From: Paracoccus denitrificans
GTDB lineage: Bacteria; Pseudomonadota; Alphaproteobacteria; Rhodobacterales; Rhodobacteraceae
Assembly: GCF_900100045.1 (NCBI RefSeq)
Contig: NZ_FNEA01000009.1
Coordinates: 62,001-126,000 of the forward strand
DNA length: 64,000 nt
Reading direction: 5' to 3'
Below, in pieces: positions 42,492 through 49,522 of this stretch (position 1 is its first letter; each line of letters starts with the position of its first letter). Position numbers and translations under genes: made by a program. Under the pieces are notes generated by a model. It saw only the letters and a list, made by a program, of their open reading frames with translations, was not told the DNA's origin and ran no database searches.

Positions 42492-42686
42492 TCAGCCACC
42501 GCATCGCGCCGCCCGAGCCGCCAAGCCCGAGGGCTGAGCGAAAACGCTATTCCCCACATTCGGAATCCCCTTCCTGAAATTCAGCCCAGCGCAGCCGATC
42601 TTCTGCCAGCAGCGCAGCCGTTCGCGGCGGGCAGGGGGTGACATGGGACGCCCGCCGTGCGGCTCCAAGTTACCTGTCGCACTCAT
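42492..42686 (-). CDS. Small hypothetical phage protein, possibly frameshifted
   Basis: The ATG at 42686 directly abuts the stop of the upstream gene. The ORF begins MSATGNLEPHGGRPMSPPAR and continues RERLRCWQ. A switch by one base after RERLR gives LLAEDRLRWAEFQEGDSECG and an early stop, which looks more protein-like than the annotated frame. One base may therefore be wrong or deleted near 42600. Function unknown. Confidence 0.35.
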   Translation of the reverse strand: MSATGNLEPHGGRPMSPPARRERLRCWQKIGCAGLNFRKGIPNVGNSVFAQPSGLAARAARCGG

Positions 42687-43121
42687 CTACGAATCCCCCT
42701 CGATGAAACGCCAGGTGGGAAGCTGGCAGCGCAGCACGGCCGACCCCCGGAAGGCGCAAGGTTGACGCCGGTAGATGACCTTTTCTCCGGGCGAGCCATT
42801 GCGGGTCCACAGGATGCCGCCGCCGATCAGGCGATCCGCATCCACGAGTTCGCAGAAACTGGCGAAGTCGGGGAGTTCGGTCTCGATGATCACGAAAGGC
42901 GCGCACCGACCCGGAGTGTCGGTTTCCGGCTCAAACCATACCTGCACAATGCAACCGTTCATCCTATCCTCTCTCACTACTGCCGCCCGGGGCGGCGTTC
43001 CCTCACGCGGCGTCCTGGCCTCGAGCCGCTCGATCCGTTCCAGAAGGTGCAGAATTGCGGCCTGTTCGGGGCTGAGCGCCTCGGCCGTCAAAGCAGCCGA
43101 TCTGGCTCGAAATTCATCCAC
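42687..43121 (-). CDS. Hypothetical phage protein (144 residues)
   Basis: Residues 1-40 form a short coiled coil (AAILHLLERIERLEAR). Residues 54-144 form a beta-rich domain starting MNGCIVQVWFEPETDTPGRC with ELPDFASFCELVDADRLIGG and a C-terminal LRCQLPTWRFIEGDS. Translation could instead start at the internal ATG (42962), giving only the second domain. The start overlaps the Dam gene by 34 bases. Function unknown. Confidence 0.6.
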   Translation of the reverse strand: MDEFRARSAALTAEALSPEQAAILHLLERIERLEARTPREGTPPRAAVVREDRMNGCIVQVWFEPETDTPGRCAPFVIIETELPDFASFCELVDADRLIGGGILWTRNGSPGEKVIYRRQPCAFRGSAVLRCQLPTWRFIEGDS

Positions 43122-43882
43122 AGCACCTCGGTCCTTTCCCGAGCCCCATCGGCATGCGCGCGGCGTTCCAAGCGCTGCCAGCCGGCCAAGGCTTCATCGT
43201 AAAGGGAGTTGGCGTAACCAGAGAGGATCACCCGGCCGCGCAGCGCGCCCAGCGCCGCCAGCAGGTCGATGTGGTCCGCGTCCGACATCTCATGCGCATA
43301 GTCCGAACCATAGTCCCGCGTTCCCATGACATAGGGCGGATCGACATAATGCAGGGTCTCTGGGGAATCGTGTGCTGCCATGACCTCACGAGCATCGCGG
43401 TTCTGGATCACTACGCCCGACAGGCGATCAACGATCATTGCCAGCGCGTCGGGGTAATTCCGCCAGTCGCGCGCCGGTGTCGTGCCCGAGCGGTTGCTGT
43501 TCGACCGGAAGCCCGTCCTGCGCTGGTGACCGTTCGATCCGAATCCCATGAAAGAGCGGATAATGATGCGTCGGGCGCGCTCGACCGGATCATATGCAGG
43601 TTCATACGCAGTGCGGAACTCGCTCTCCGCGAAAGGCGTCAGTCGCAGCAGGTCAATCAGGTCGTGCGACCGATCCGACCGCAGCACCTGAAACAGGTTT
43701 ACGACTTCATCATCCAAGTCATTGTAGACTTCGGCATAAGACCGAGGCTTACGCAGAAGCACGGAGGCCGCGCCTCCAAACGGTTCGACATAGATTCGGT
43801 GATGCGGCATCTGCTCGATGATCCATGGCGCGAGCCGCCATTTGCCGCCGTGCCAGCGCAGGATGGGGCGATGCACGGTCAT
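43088..43882 (-). CDS. D12-class DNA adenine methyltransferase (Dam-like)
   Basis: A 264-residue N6-adenine methyltransferase. The N-terminal FxGxG-type motif is seen in RWHGGKWRLAPWIIEQMPHH and YVEPFGGAASVLL, followed by YNDLDDEVVNLFQVLR. The catalytic DPPY is in LHYVDPPYVMGTRDYG, with ILSGYANSLYDE after it. The ATG at 43882 overlaps the HNH gene stop (ATGA). Phage Dam enzymes often protect phage DNA from restriction or adjust host regulation; no restriction partner is seen nearby. Confidence 0.9.
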   Translation of the reverse strand: MTVHRPILRWHGGKWRLAPWIIEQMPHHRIYVEPFGGAASVLLRKPRSYAEVYNDLDDEVVNLFQVLRSDRSHDLIDLLRLTPFAESEFRTAYEPAYDPVERARRIIIRSFMGFGSNGHQRRTGFRSNSNRSGTTPARDWRNYPDALAMIVDRLSGVVIQNRDAREVMAAHDSPETLHYVDPPYVMGTRDYGSDYAHEMSDADHIDLLAALGALRGRVILSGYANSLYDEALAGWQRLERRAHADGARERTEVLWMNFEPDRLL

Positions 43883-44460
43883 TCTAACCATCCCCATCGT
43901 CCGCCATTATGGATACGGTTCACAGTTGACGGCGACACTCCCAGCAATTTGCCAATATCGCGGCAAGACATCGTTCCTCGCCAACGACGAATCTGGCGCA
44001 CATGTGCTTCCGATAGTTTGTGAGCGCCATGCCTCTCGCCGCGCGAGCGGCTCCCGTGGATTATTTTGTCAGCCTCGTTTTCCTTTGCGGTCGCCCATCG
44101 AATATGTATCGGATTGACGCAGCCGAGATGGCCGTTCCCGCACGAATGCGCGGCGTGATCATCAGGCCGAACAGGGGGCCCATGAACCTCTTCGCAGACG
44201 ATGCGATGCACAAGCTTGGGGAATCTTTCGATTGCTATTTGTCCGTAGCCAAATGGATTTTTAGAAAATGGCCAAAGCAGGCAGTTATTGCCGCAGTAAA
44301 GAATAGCGAACTTGAGGAATTTGATAGGATCGCCGACCGATGTATTTCCGCCGAGAGGGTCGCCGTGCCTGCGGAATCTCTTGTAGTGAGCGTTGCACAA
44401 GCATCTTGCATGAATCGGCCTGTCACAGCCACAAACCAAGCAAATTCCAATTGCCGTCAT
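43879..44460 (-). CDS. HNH endonuclease with C-terminal helix-turn-helix
   Basis: A 193-residue protein from the ATG at 44460. The N-terminal Cys-rich finger is CLVCGCDRPIHARCLCNAHY. The central HNH_3 nuclease core is HRIVCEEVHG, then AAHSCGNGHLGCVNPIHIRW and ATAKENEADK. The C terminus has GAHKLSEAHVRQIRRWRGTM and a helix-turn-helix CRDIGKLLGVSPSTVNRIHN. This is the layout of phage homing-type endonucleases. It overlaps Dcm and Dam by four bases each, so it is embedded exactly between the two methyltransferase genes. Confidence 0.85.
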   Translation of the reverse strand: MTAIGICLVCGCDRPIHARCLCNAHYKRFRRHGDPLGGNTSVGDPIKFLKFAILYCGNNCLLWPFSKNPFGYGQIAIERFPKLVHRIVCEEVHGPPVRPDDHAAHSCGNGHLGCVNPIHIRWATAKENEADKIIHGSRSRGERHGAHKLSEAHVRQIRRWRGTMSCRDIGKLLGVSPSTVNRIHNGGRWGWLE

Positions 44461-46124
44461 TTCAGCATCTCCACCATACTGATCCGTTCGCCAATCCATT
44501 CAACAGCGTTTACTGCGAACGAATTCCCAAGGGATCGATAGCGCGGCCCGTCAGGTGCGCCGTTCCGGCCCCGCCACGGGATCATGGTGTGTTCGTCGGG
44601 CATGCCCTGCAGGCGCTCGCACTCTTCCGGGACAAGTCGCCGCACGGCCCATGGCAGGGCGACGGCCTGCGGCGTGGTGCGGGCCTCCAGCGTGTAGGAG
44701 GCACCGTCCTCTCGGAAGCCCTTGCCGTCAGGCCCCGCGTTCGGGTTCTCGCAGACGGCGCGCTCCTGAATGGCGACCGCCAACTGCCCGCCCGCATTCG
44801 CATGGGAATCGGCATGGCCCATGGCGCGGAGCGTGGGCGTCACATCGTCCTGCGCGTCCGCGCCGTAATCCTTGGCCGAGAAGCATATCGCGGCCCGGCC
44901 CCCGCTCTTGCCGCCGCCATGGAGCGCGCCAGGCACGTCTCCGATGGACAGGCCCGTCTCGCCGCCAGCGAGGCAATCAAAGGCAATGGGGTGGGCAACA
45001 TGGGGGAACTGATCCGAGAGCCCGCGACCATGATCCGCCTTCAAAGTGGGGAAAACCTCCGCGCTTGGATCGGCCCCCGCGCCACGGGCGAGGTTACCCG
45101 GCTGGAAGGACAAGGGCTGCGGGACCGGCACGATAGGCGTCCCGCGCCCGGTGCCGTCCTCGGACGCGTCGAAGCCCTCGGCGCGCAGGGAGTGAGCGAC
45201 GATGGGGGCTTCGTGGTTGCATGTCAGGGTTGGTCCATGATCGATGCCGATCTCGGCACCGCCTTGGCCGTGGGCCATAGCGATCAGCCGGCCGTCGATT
45301 CCGTCCTTGCCGCTACAGCCTCCAGTGCTTGCCGTAAGGCTAGAGGCAAGTCCTTGCCCCAATTGCCGGCGCGGCGGAGGATTCCCGAGCAGGCTTTCGC
45401 GGTCAAATAATACTGCTGCGGCACGTCGCCAGTCTCCAAGATATCCGACAACGAACACACGTCGCCGTCGCTGGGGCACCGCCCGAGGGTGTCCGCGTGT
45501 TCGCACGAACTGAGCGTCAAGCACCCGGTAGGCGAGGCCATAGGCTTCGGGGATGCCGGAGACGATTCCGGCGTTCTTCCAGCCCCCATCGGGGACGTCG
45601 ATCTGCTGGCCGCTGATTTCACCCAGAAATCGCGCAAAGTCCCGTCCGCCGTTGCTGCTGAGAACGCCGGGGACATTCTCCCATACGAACCAGCGGGGGC
45701 GATATCGTGCAGCAATTTCAACATATGTGAGGGTGAGTTGCCCTCGGCTCCCAGCCATGCCGAGGCGAAGTCCCGCGACGGAATAGTCCTGGCAGGGGGT
45801 TCCGCCGACAAGAACATCGAAAGCTGCATCCGGCCACCTGTCGAATTGCGTCATGTCCCCGAAGTTCGGAACGCGGCCGACCTCGGGGAGTTTGGCGACG
45901 GCACGGATTGCGGCGGCGCGGGCCTTGCGGTCCTTTGCCGAAAGCCCCGCCTCGTCCGGCGCGGGCATGAAGATGGGACGGCCGGCACCGAAGCGGTGGT
46001 GCAGGACGTGGCAGGGAAAGGGCTCGATCTCCGAATAGCCGATGGCTTTCCATCCGAGCGGCTCCCATGCGAGGGAAGCCGCTTCGATACCGCTGCAGAC
46101 CGAGAGAAAGCTGAGGTTCACCAT
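44457..46124 (-). CDS. Phage DNA (cytosine-5) methyltransferase
   Basis: A 555-residue C5-cytosine methyltransferase from the ATG at 46124. Motif I is FLSVCSGIEAASLAWEPLGW, the catalytic loop is GGTPCQDYSVAGLRLG, and the ENV motif is WFVWENVPGVLSSNGG. The QRRRRVFVVGYLGDW motif VIII follows, and motif X is RYRSLGNSFAVN. Between them is a long Gly- and Ala-rich variable region (about residues 260-470) holding the target-recognition sequence. The frame extends upstream to 46199, but motif I spacing favours 46124. It is first in the minus-strand operon with HNH and Dam. Confidence 0.92.
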   Translation of the reverse strand: MVNLSFLSVCSGIEAASLAWEPLGWKAIGYSEIEPFPCHVLHHRFGAGRPIFMPAPDEAGLSAKDRKARAAAIRAVAKLPEVGRVPNFGDMTQFDRWPDAAFDVLVGGTPCQDYSVAGLRLGMAGSRGQLTLTYVEIAARYRPRWFVWENVPGVLSSNGGRDFARFLGEISGQQIDVPDGGWKNAGIVSGIPEAYGLAYRVLDAQFVRTRGHPRAVPQRRRRVFVVGYLGDWRRAAAVLFDRESLLGNPPPRRQLGQGLASSLTASTGGCSGKDGIDGRLIAMAHGQGGAEIGIDHGPTLTCNHEAPIVAHSLRAEGFDASEDGTGRGTPIVPVPQPLSFQPGNLARGAGADPSAEVFPTLKADHGRGLSDQFPHVAHPIAFDCLAGGETGLSIGDVPGALHGGGKSGGRAAICFSAKDYGADAQDDVTPTLRAMGHADSHANAGGQLAVAIQERAVCENPNAGPDGKGFREDGASYTLEARTTPQAVALPWAVRRLVPEECERLQGMPDEHTMIPWRGRNGAPDGPRYRSLGNSFAVNAVEWIGERISMVEMLK

Positions 46125-46239
46125 ATCCAGCCGTATGCACGACTGGATGCGCTGGCCTTTAGGCGCCCATAGGCGGTGAAAGCCGGCCCTTTCGACCACC
46201 TATCACCGCCGCGCGCCGGAACCGCCTCGCGCCAAGATC

Positions 46240-46256
46240 ATTCCCAAAATGGGAAT
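46240..46256. promoter_or_regulatory. HigA-type operator 1
   Basis: A perfect palindrome ATTCCCA-AAA-TGGGAAT lies in the divergent gap between dcm and higBA. It repeats almost exactly 49 bases away. Antitoxins of the HigA class bind such palindromes to autoregulate. Confidence 0.65.
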
Positions 46257-46288
46257 ATCAGCTTGCCTTGGGCCGGGCCTTGTGCGAT

Positions 46289-46305
46289 ATTCCCAATACG
46301 GGAAT
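46289..46305. promoter_or_regulatory. HigA-type operator 2
   Basis: The palindrome ATTCCC-N5-GGGAAT has the same arms as operator 1 and ends 12 bases before the higB start codon, so a bound antitoxin would block the promoter or ribosome access. Confidence 0.65.
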
Positions 46306-46317
46306 AATGGAGTGACC

Positions 46318-46614
46318 ATGCAGATCATCGCCAAGGCAACGCTTCGCGCCTTCTGGGAGCGGGAGCCCCGCGCCGAAACGCCCTTGGTGAACTGGTATGC
46401 CGCCGTTTCGAGGGCAAACTTTTCCGGGCCGGCCGATGTGAAGGCCATGTTCGGAACGACCGTCGATTTCGTGGGGGACAACCGTGTGATCTTCGATATC
46501 GGCGGCAACAAATACCGCCTGATCGTGCATTTCGCCTATCCCTACCGCCGAGGGCTGATCAAGTTCGTCGGCACCCACAAGGAATATGACAAGATCAACC
46601 CGGAGACGATCTGA
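46318..46614 (+). CDS. higB: HigB-family toxin (mRNA interferase)
   Basis: A 98-residue toxin of the RelE/HigB superfamily. Features are MQIIAKATLRAFWEREPRAE, ADVKAMFGTTVDFVGDNRVI, FDIGGNKYRLIVHFAYPYRR and the C-terminal IKFVGTHKEYDKI, matching HigB proteins that cut mRNA on the ribosome. GGAG precedes the ATG at 46318. It is followed without gap by higA (toxin-first order typical of hig loci) and lies within a prophage, where such modules aid maintenance or exclude other phages. Confidence 0.92.
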   Translation: MQIIAKATLRAFWEREPRAETPLVNWYAAVSRANFSGPADVKAMFGTTVDFVGDNRVIFDIGGNKYRLIVHFAYPYRRGLIKFVGTHKEYDKINPETI

Positions 46615-46991
46615 TGGACGTTCGACCGATCCGCACCGAAGCAGACTATCAATGGGCGCTGGCCGAGATCGCCCCGTATTTCGACAACCAGCCCGAACCC
46701 GGAACCCCAGAAGCCGACCGCTTCGACGTTCTGGCCGACCTGATCGAAGCCTATGAGGACCGGCACCATCCCATTCCTGAAGCCGATCCCGTCGACCTGC
46801 TGAAGGCGCACATGGAAGCGACCGGGCGCACCCAGGCCGATCTCGGCCGGCTGCTCGGATCGACGCCGCGCGCCTCCGAGGTCGTGAACCGCAAGCGCGC
46901 GCTCACCGTGGCCATGATCCACAAGATCAGCACCGAATGGGGCCTTCCGGCCGATTGCCTTGTCCGGCCCTATCACCTGAATGCCGCGTGA
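46614..46991 (+). CDS. higA: HigA-family antitoxin with Xre-type helix-turn-helix
   Basis: A 125-residue antitoxin. The N-terminal part IRTEADYQWALAEIAPYFDN is the usual HigA toxin-binding region. The helix-turn-helix is MEATGRTQADLGRLLGSTPR and ASEVVNRKRALT. The start overlaps the toxin stop by one base. It should neutralise HigB and repress higBA through the two palindromes at 46240 and 46289. Its 3' end overlaps the antisense gene 46927-47217 by 65 bases. Confidence 0.92.
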   Translation: MDVRPIRTEADYQWALAEIAPYFDNQPEPGTPEADRFDVLADLIEAYEDRHHPIPEADPVDLLKAHMEATGRTQADLGRLLGSTPRASEVVNRKRALTVAMIHKISTEWGLPADCLVRPYHLNAA

Positions 46992-47217
46992 TGTCCTCGG
47001 CCAGCGCCTCGAGCGCGGCAAGCGTGGGCTGGTAGAAGGCGGCATACTTGCCGCCTTTCCGGTCTCGCAGGCGACGATAGAACGCGATCTGCGAAGGCAA
47101 GCGGGAGAGTGGGAAGGAGCCGGCCCAGCCGCCGCGCGACAGCAGGACCGTGCTGCCATCCTCGGACAACCGCGCCACTGGCTCGGTCAGAAGCGCCGGA
47201 GCGGTCACGTTCCGCAC
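46927..47217 (-). CDS. Hypothetical phage protein (96 residues)
   Basis: From the ATG at 47217 the product reads MRNVTAPALLTEPVARLSED, then GWAGSFPLSRLPSQIAFYRR and GGKYAAFYQPTLAALEALAE. It is soluble and helical in its second half, without a known family. It overlaps the lipoprotein gene upstream by 13 bases and the end of higA on the other strand. It ends the lysis operon. Confidence 0.5.
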   Translation of the reverse strand: MRNVTAPALLTEPVARLSEDGSTVLLSRGGWAGSFPLSRLPSQIAFYRRLRDRKGGKYAAFYQPTLAALEALAEDITRHSGDRAGQGNRPEGPIRC

Positions 47218-47402
47218 CCGGCGTCGATTCGCGCGATCAGCGCCCGACCAGTTGCGCGGCTTTGCGGGCCACCGTCCACCACCAGCGCGGCAGCATGCGC
47301 CGACCGCGATGCCCTCGTCCCGTCACATACCGCCTCACCGCTTACTCCTGTCGCGCAGCCACTCAAGATCATCGGCAGGATCGCCATGGCCAACATCCGC
47401 AT
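47205..47402 (-). CDS. Rz1-like outer-membrane spanin lipoprotein
   Basis: A 65-residue lipoprotein: MRMLAMAILPMILSGCATGV has a short signal peptide and lipobox LSGC, so the mature protein would be acylated and anchored in the outer membrane. Its coding start is embedded out of frame in the end of the Rz-like gene, overlapping it by 68 bases, the classical Rz/Rz1 arrangement. Spanins join inner and outer membranes in the last step of phage lysis. Confidence 0.65.
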   Translation of the reverse strand: MRMLAMAILPMILSGCATGVSGEAVCDGTRASRSAHAAALVVDGGPQSRATGRALIARIDAGCGT

Positions 47403-47568
47403 GGTCCATCTCCCTTCTGGTTTTCTGATAGCGCTCGAGATCGGCCTCCCGAGCGTCACGACGCCCATCGCGGCGCCCGAGGCTGAAGGCGGCGATCACC
47501 GCCACGATCAACCCGCCGAGCGCCGCCAGTGCGCGGCCGAGCCGCGTCCCCAGCAGCCAGGTCAGCAT
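47335..47568 (-). CDS. Rz-like inner-membrane spanin
   Basis: A 77-residue protein from the ATG at 47568. An N-terminal membrane segment (LGRALAALGGLIVAVIAAFS) is followed by a charged helix (ADLERYQKTRREMDHA). This is the topology of an i-spanin. It overlaps the lipoprotein gene and follows the endolysin and the DUF6527 gene. Assignment rests on topology and gene order. Confidence 0.6.
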   Translation of the reverse strand: MLTWLLGTRLGRALAALGGLIVAVIAAFSLGRRDGRRDAREADLERYQKTRREMDHADVGHGDPADDLEWLRDRSKR

Positions 47569-47858
47569 GCGACCCACTCGCCCCGGCGCAACCAGCCGTG
47601 CCATTGGCAGGGCATGCCGGTATTGTGGATAGAAGGGGACAGGGTCGGATATTCGAGCTCGCGGTCCCAATCCCACGAAGGGCCCGGTCGCCCGGACCCG
47701 TTTACCGGCAAGTAACTTTCCTCGCCGCAGCCGCAGGGGCAGATGAAGGAAAGCCCTGCCACTTCGCCATTCGACCAGCGGCGAAAGCAGATCGCCCCGG
47801 CGATCCGCTGCCCACCCCGGAGGTCCGAAACCTCTCCGACAACCACCGCCCGCTTCAG
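47562..47858 (-). CDS. DUF6527 family phage protein
   Basis: A protein of about 95-98 residues with the sequence AGAICFRRWSNGEVAGLSFI, the zinc-like CPCGCGEESYLPV, and WDRELEYPTLSPSIHNTGMP followed by CQWHGWLRRGEW. This Cys/His pattern defines DUF6527, found beside phage lysis genes. There is no ATG; translation must begin at a GTG (47846) or at the CTG that overlaps the endolysin stop (47858). Function unknown. Confidence 0.7.
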   Translation of the reverse strand: MKRAVVVGEVSDLRGGQRIAGAICFRRWSNGEVAGLSFICPCGCGEESYLPVNGSGRPGPSWDWDRELEYPTLSPSIHNTGMPCQWHGWLRRGEWVAC

Positions 47859-48808
47859 GCCACCCCCCGCAGCTTGCGGAAGGCATGCAGCGCCAGCGCG
47901 CCGATGCCGATGACGGCGGCGGCGATGATCAGCAGGTTGACCGAGGATTCCGGCAGCGCCCCGCCGACCGTGGCCATCGCGCCGGCGGCGGTCGAGGCCA
48001 GCGCCACGATCTCGCTCGCCTGGGCGATGCGATCCTGTGCCGCGGGCTGCTTGACAGGCTGGATGCCCGAATAGCCCTCGAGGGCCTTCCACGTGCGCTG
48101 CCCCACCACGCCGTCGACGGTCAGGCCATGGCGCTTCTGGAAATCGCGCACGGCCTTGTCCGTGTCCGGGCCGAAGCTGCCGTCCACATCGATCCCGAGG
48201 GCATATTGCAGCCGCCTGACCGCCACACCCTTGTCACCCGAGCGCAGCACGACCGGCGAAGCCCTGCCCGAGAGCTTCTGATATGCGGTTTCGATCCGGG
48301 CGGAATATTCCGCCACGTTGGCGTTGCCGTTGTAGCGGGCGGCGAATGCGCGCCAGTCATGCGAACGCAGCGCCGACGCCAGCCCCCATGCTTTGATCAG
48401 CCGGACAAAGGCGCGGATCTGCTCACTCTCGGATGCCGCCATGGCCTCGACCATCGCGCCGGCGGTGGGATAGCCGGCCGCATTCGCGTTGAACCCCATG
48501 ATCTGCGGCCCGCCCCAGCTGCTCGCGCGCATGGCATCCTCGGCATTGCGGGCATAGGCCGCGTCGAACTTCGCCTCGCGGGCGGCGAACGACAGCGCCG
48601 CGCTGGTCTTGTAGTTGCCCTCGGGCTTGCGCAGCTTGTGAGGCTCGAACCGGCGCTCGAGCGTCCCGTCCGAGCGGAAGGGCTTGCCCGACGCCTCGAT
48701 CTGCCAGACCGCCTCAAGGGCGGCGACCTCGCAACCGAGTTCCTCGGCGGCAGTAACGAAGTCTTGGGCGGTCGCGCGCTGCGCCGCCCCTTTCCAGGGT
48801 TTCGACAT
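47855..48808 (-). CDS. Phage endolysin: N-acetylmuramidase with peptidoglycan-binding domain and C-terminal anchor
   Basis: A 317-residue lysin from the ATG at 48808, which follows AGGAG. The N-terminal N-acetylmuramidase (DUF3380) domain holds the catalytic-region ALEAVWQIEASGKPF and RFEPHKLRKPEGN, then SSWGGPQIMGFNANAAGYPT. A PG_binding_1 domain follows (LRSGDKGVAVRRLQYALGID, AVRDFQKRHGLTVDGVVG). The C terminus has a membrane segment SVNLLIIAAAVIGIGALALH, unusual for simple endolysins and suggesting tethering to the inner membrane until lysis. Confidence 0.9.
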   Translation of the reverse strand: MSKPWKGAAQRATAQDFVTAAEELGCEVAALEAVWQIEASGKPFRSDGTLERRFEPHKLRKPEGNYKTSAALSFAAREAKFDAAYARNAEDAMRASSWGGPQIMGFNANAAGYPTAGAMVEAMAASESEQIRAFVRLIKAWGLASALRSHDWRAFAARYNGNANVAEYSARIETAYQKLSGRASPVVLRSGDKGVAVRRLQYALGIDVDGSFGPDTDKAVRDFQKRHGLTVDGVVGQRTWKALEGYSGIQPVKQPAAQDRIAQASEIVALASTAAGAMATVGGALPESSVNLLIIAAAVIGIGALALHAFRKLRGVA

Positions 48809-48828
48809 TTCCGGGTCTCCTGTCGGCA

Positions 48829-48852
48829 ATAAAAAACCCGCCGTCAGGCGGG
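48829..48852 (-). terminator. Intrinsic terminator between tail/holin genes and endolysin
   Basis: A perfect stem CCCGCC-N4-GGCGGG is followed on the minus strand by six T. It separates the small membrane-protein gene from the endolysin gene and would reduce read-through into the lysis genes. Confidence 0.75.
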
Positions 48853-48877
48853 CGGGGAAGCAGTGGGGTGGTAAGGC

Positions 48878-49135
48878 TCAGGGAATCTTGCGATCGATCC
48901 GTTCGAGGGTGCGCCCGATGGACACCAGAGATTCCTCCATGCGCGCGAGCGTCAGGCCCTGCTTCTGCGTGACCAGCTTCTGCGCTTCGAGCTGTGCCTC
49001 CAGCTTGGTGATCTCGGCCTCGTTGCGCGCACTTTGCTCACGGTTTCGCATCATGGTGACCTCCAGTTTCGCCCATACGCCGGCGACTGCGATAAGCAGC
49101 GGCCAGACCTGCTGAATTGCGCTCCAATCAGGCAT
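48878..49135 (-). CDS. Small membrane protein with coiled coil (holin-associated/XhlA-like)
   Basis: An 85-residue protein from the ATG at 49135. One membrane segment (SAIQQVWPLLIAVAGVWAKL) is followed by a long charged coiled coil (ARNEAEITKLEAQLEAQKLV, then MEESLVSIGRTLERIDRKIP). XhlA-type holin partners have such a coiled coil and a single membrane segment. It lies between the tail genes and endolysin, as lysis genes do. The alternative start at 49165 lacks support. Confidence 0.6.
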   Translation of the reverse strand: MPDWSAIQQVWPLLIAVAGVWAKLEVTMMRNREQSARNEAEITKLEAQLEAQKLVTQKQGLTLARMEESLVSIGRTLERIDRKIP

Positions 49136-49161
49136 TGTGTCCCTCTTTCCTTTCTCTGTTT

Positions 49162-49515
49162 TCAAAGGCCAAGGGTGCTGGCCAGCGTCACCCAGCCGGA
49201 GCCGTCAAAGACATAGAACATGCCCTCGTCCTCGACCCAGCAGGTCCAGCCCGGCTTCGGAATCATCCGAAACCACGATCCATCAGCCCACAAGGCGATG
49301 CTGTCATCCCAGCCTGCCCATTCGCCGGTCGGCGCGCCGCCGACGATGTAGCGGGTGCCCGGGGACGGGCTGCCCGGCGGCGTGTTTACGGCCCGGTCGG
49401 CAGCCGAAAGCTGCACGATGCCGTCGAGCAGCCGGAGCGCCTCGTTATGGGTGACGTGCTTTTGCGCTTGCGATGCCGCGAGATACGGCAGCGCGAGGTT
49501 GGCGGAGTTTGCCAT
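49162..49515 (-). CDS. DUF2793 phage protein
   Basis: A 117-residue protein from the ATG at 49515: NLALPYLAASQAQKHVTHNE followed by ALRLLDGIVQLSA is the DUF2793 hallmark, and the end GWTCWVEDEGMFYVFDGSGW is also typical. The family lies directly downstream of the GTA-like tail TIM-barrel gene in many Rhodobacterales phages and GTAs, where it is thought to be a tail or host-contact component. Confidence 0.88.
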   Translation of the reverse strand: MANSANLALPYLAASQAQKHVTHNEALRLLDGIVQLSAADRAVNTPPGSPSPGTRYIVGGAPTGEWAGWDDSIALWADGSWFRMIPKPGWTCWVEDEGMFYVFDGSGWVTLASTLGL

Positions 49516-49522
49516 GGCGACC

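Noticed and set aside
42492-42686. Confident functional call for the 64-codon ORF
   Set aside because: A more protein-like sequence appears after a one-base frame change, so the frame itself is uncertain.
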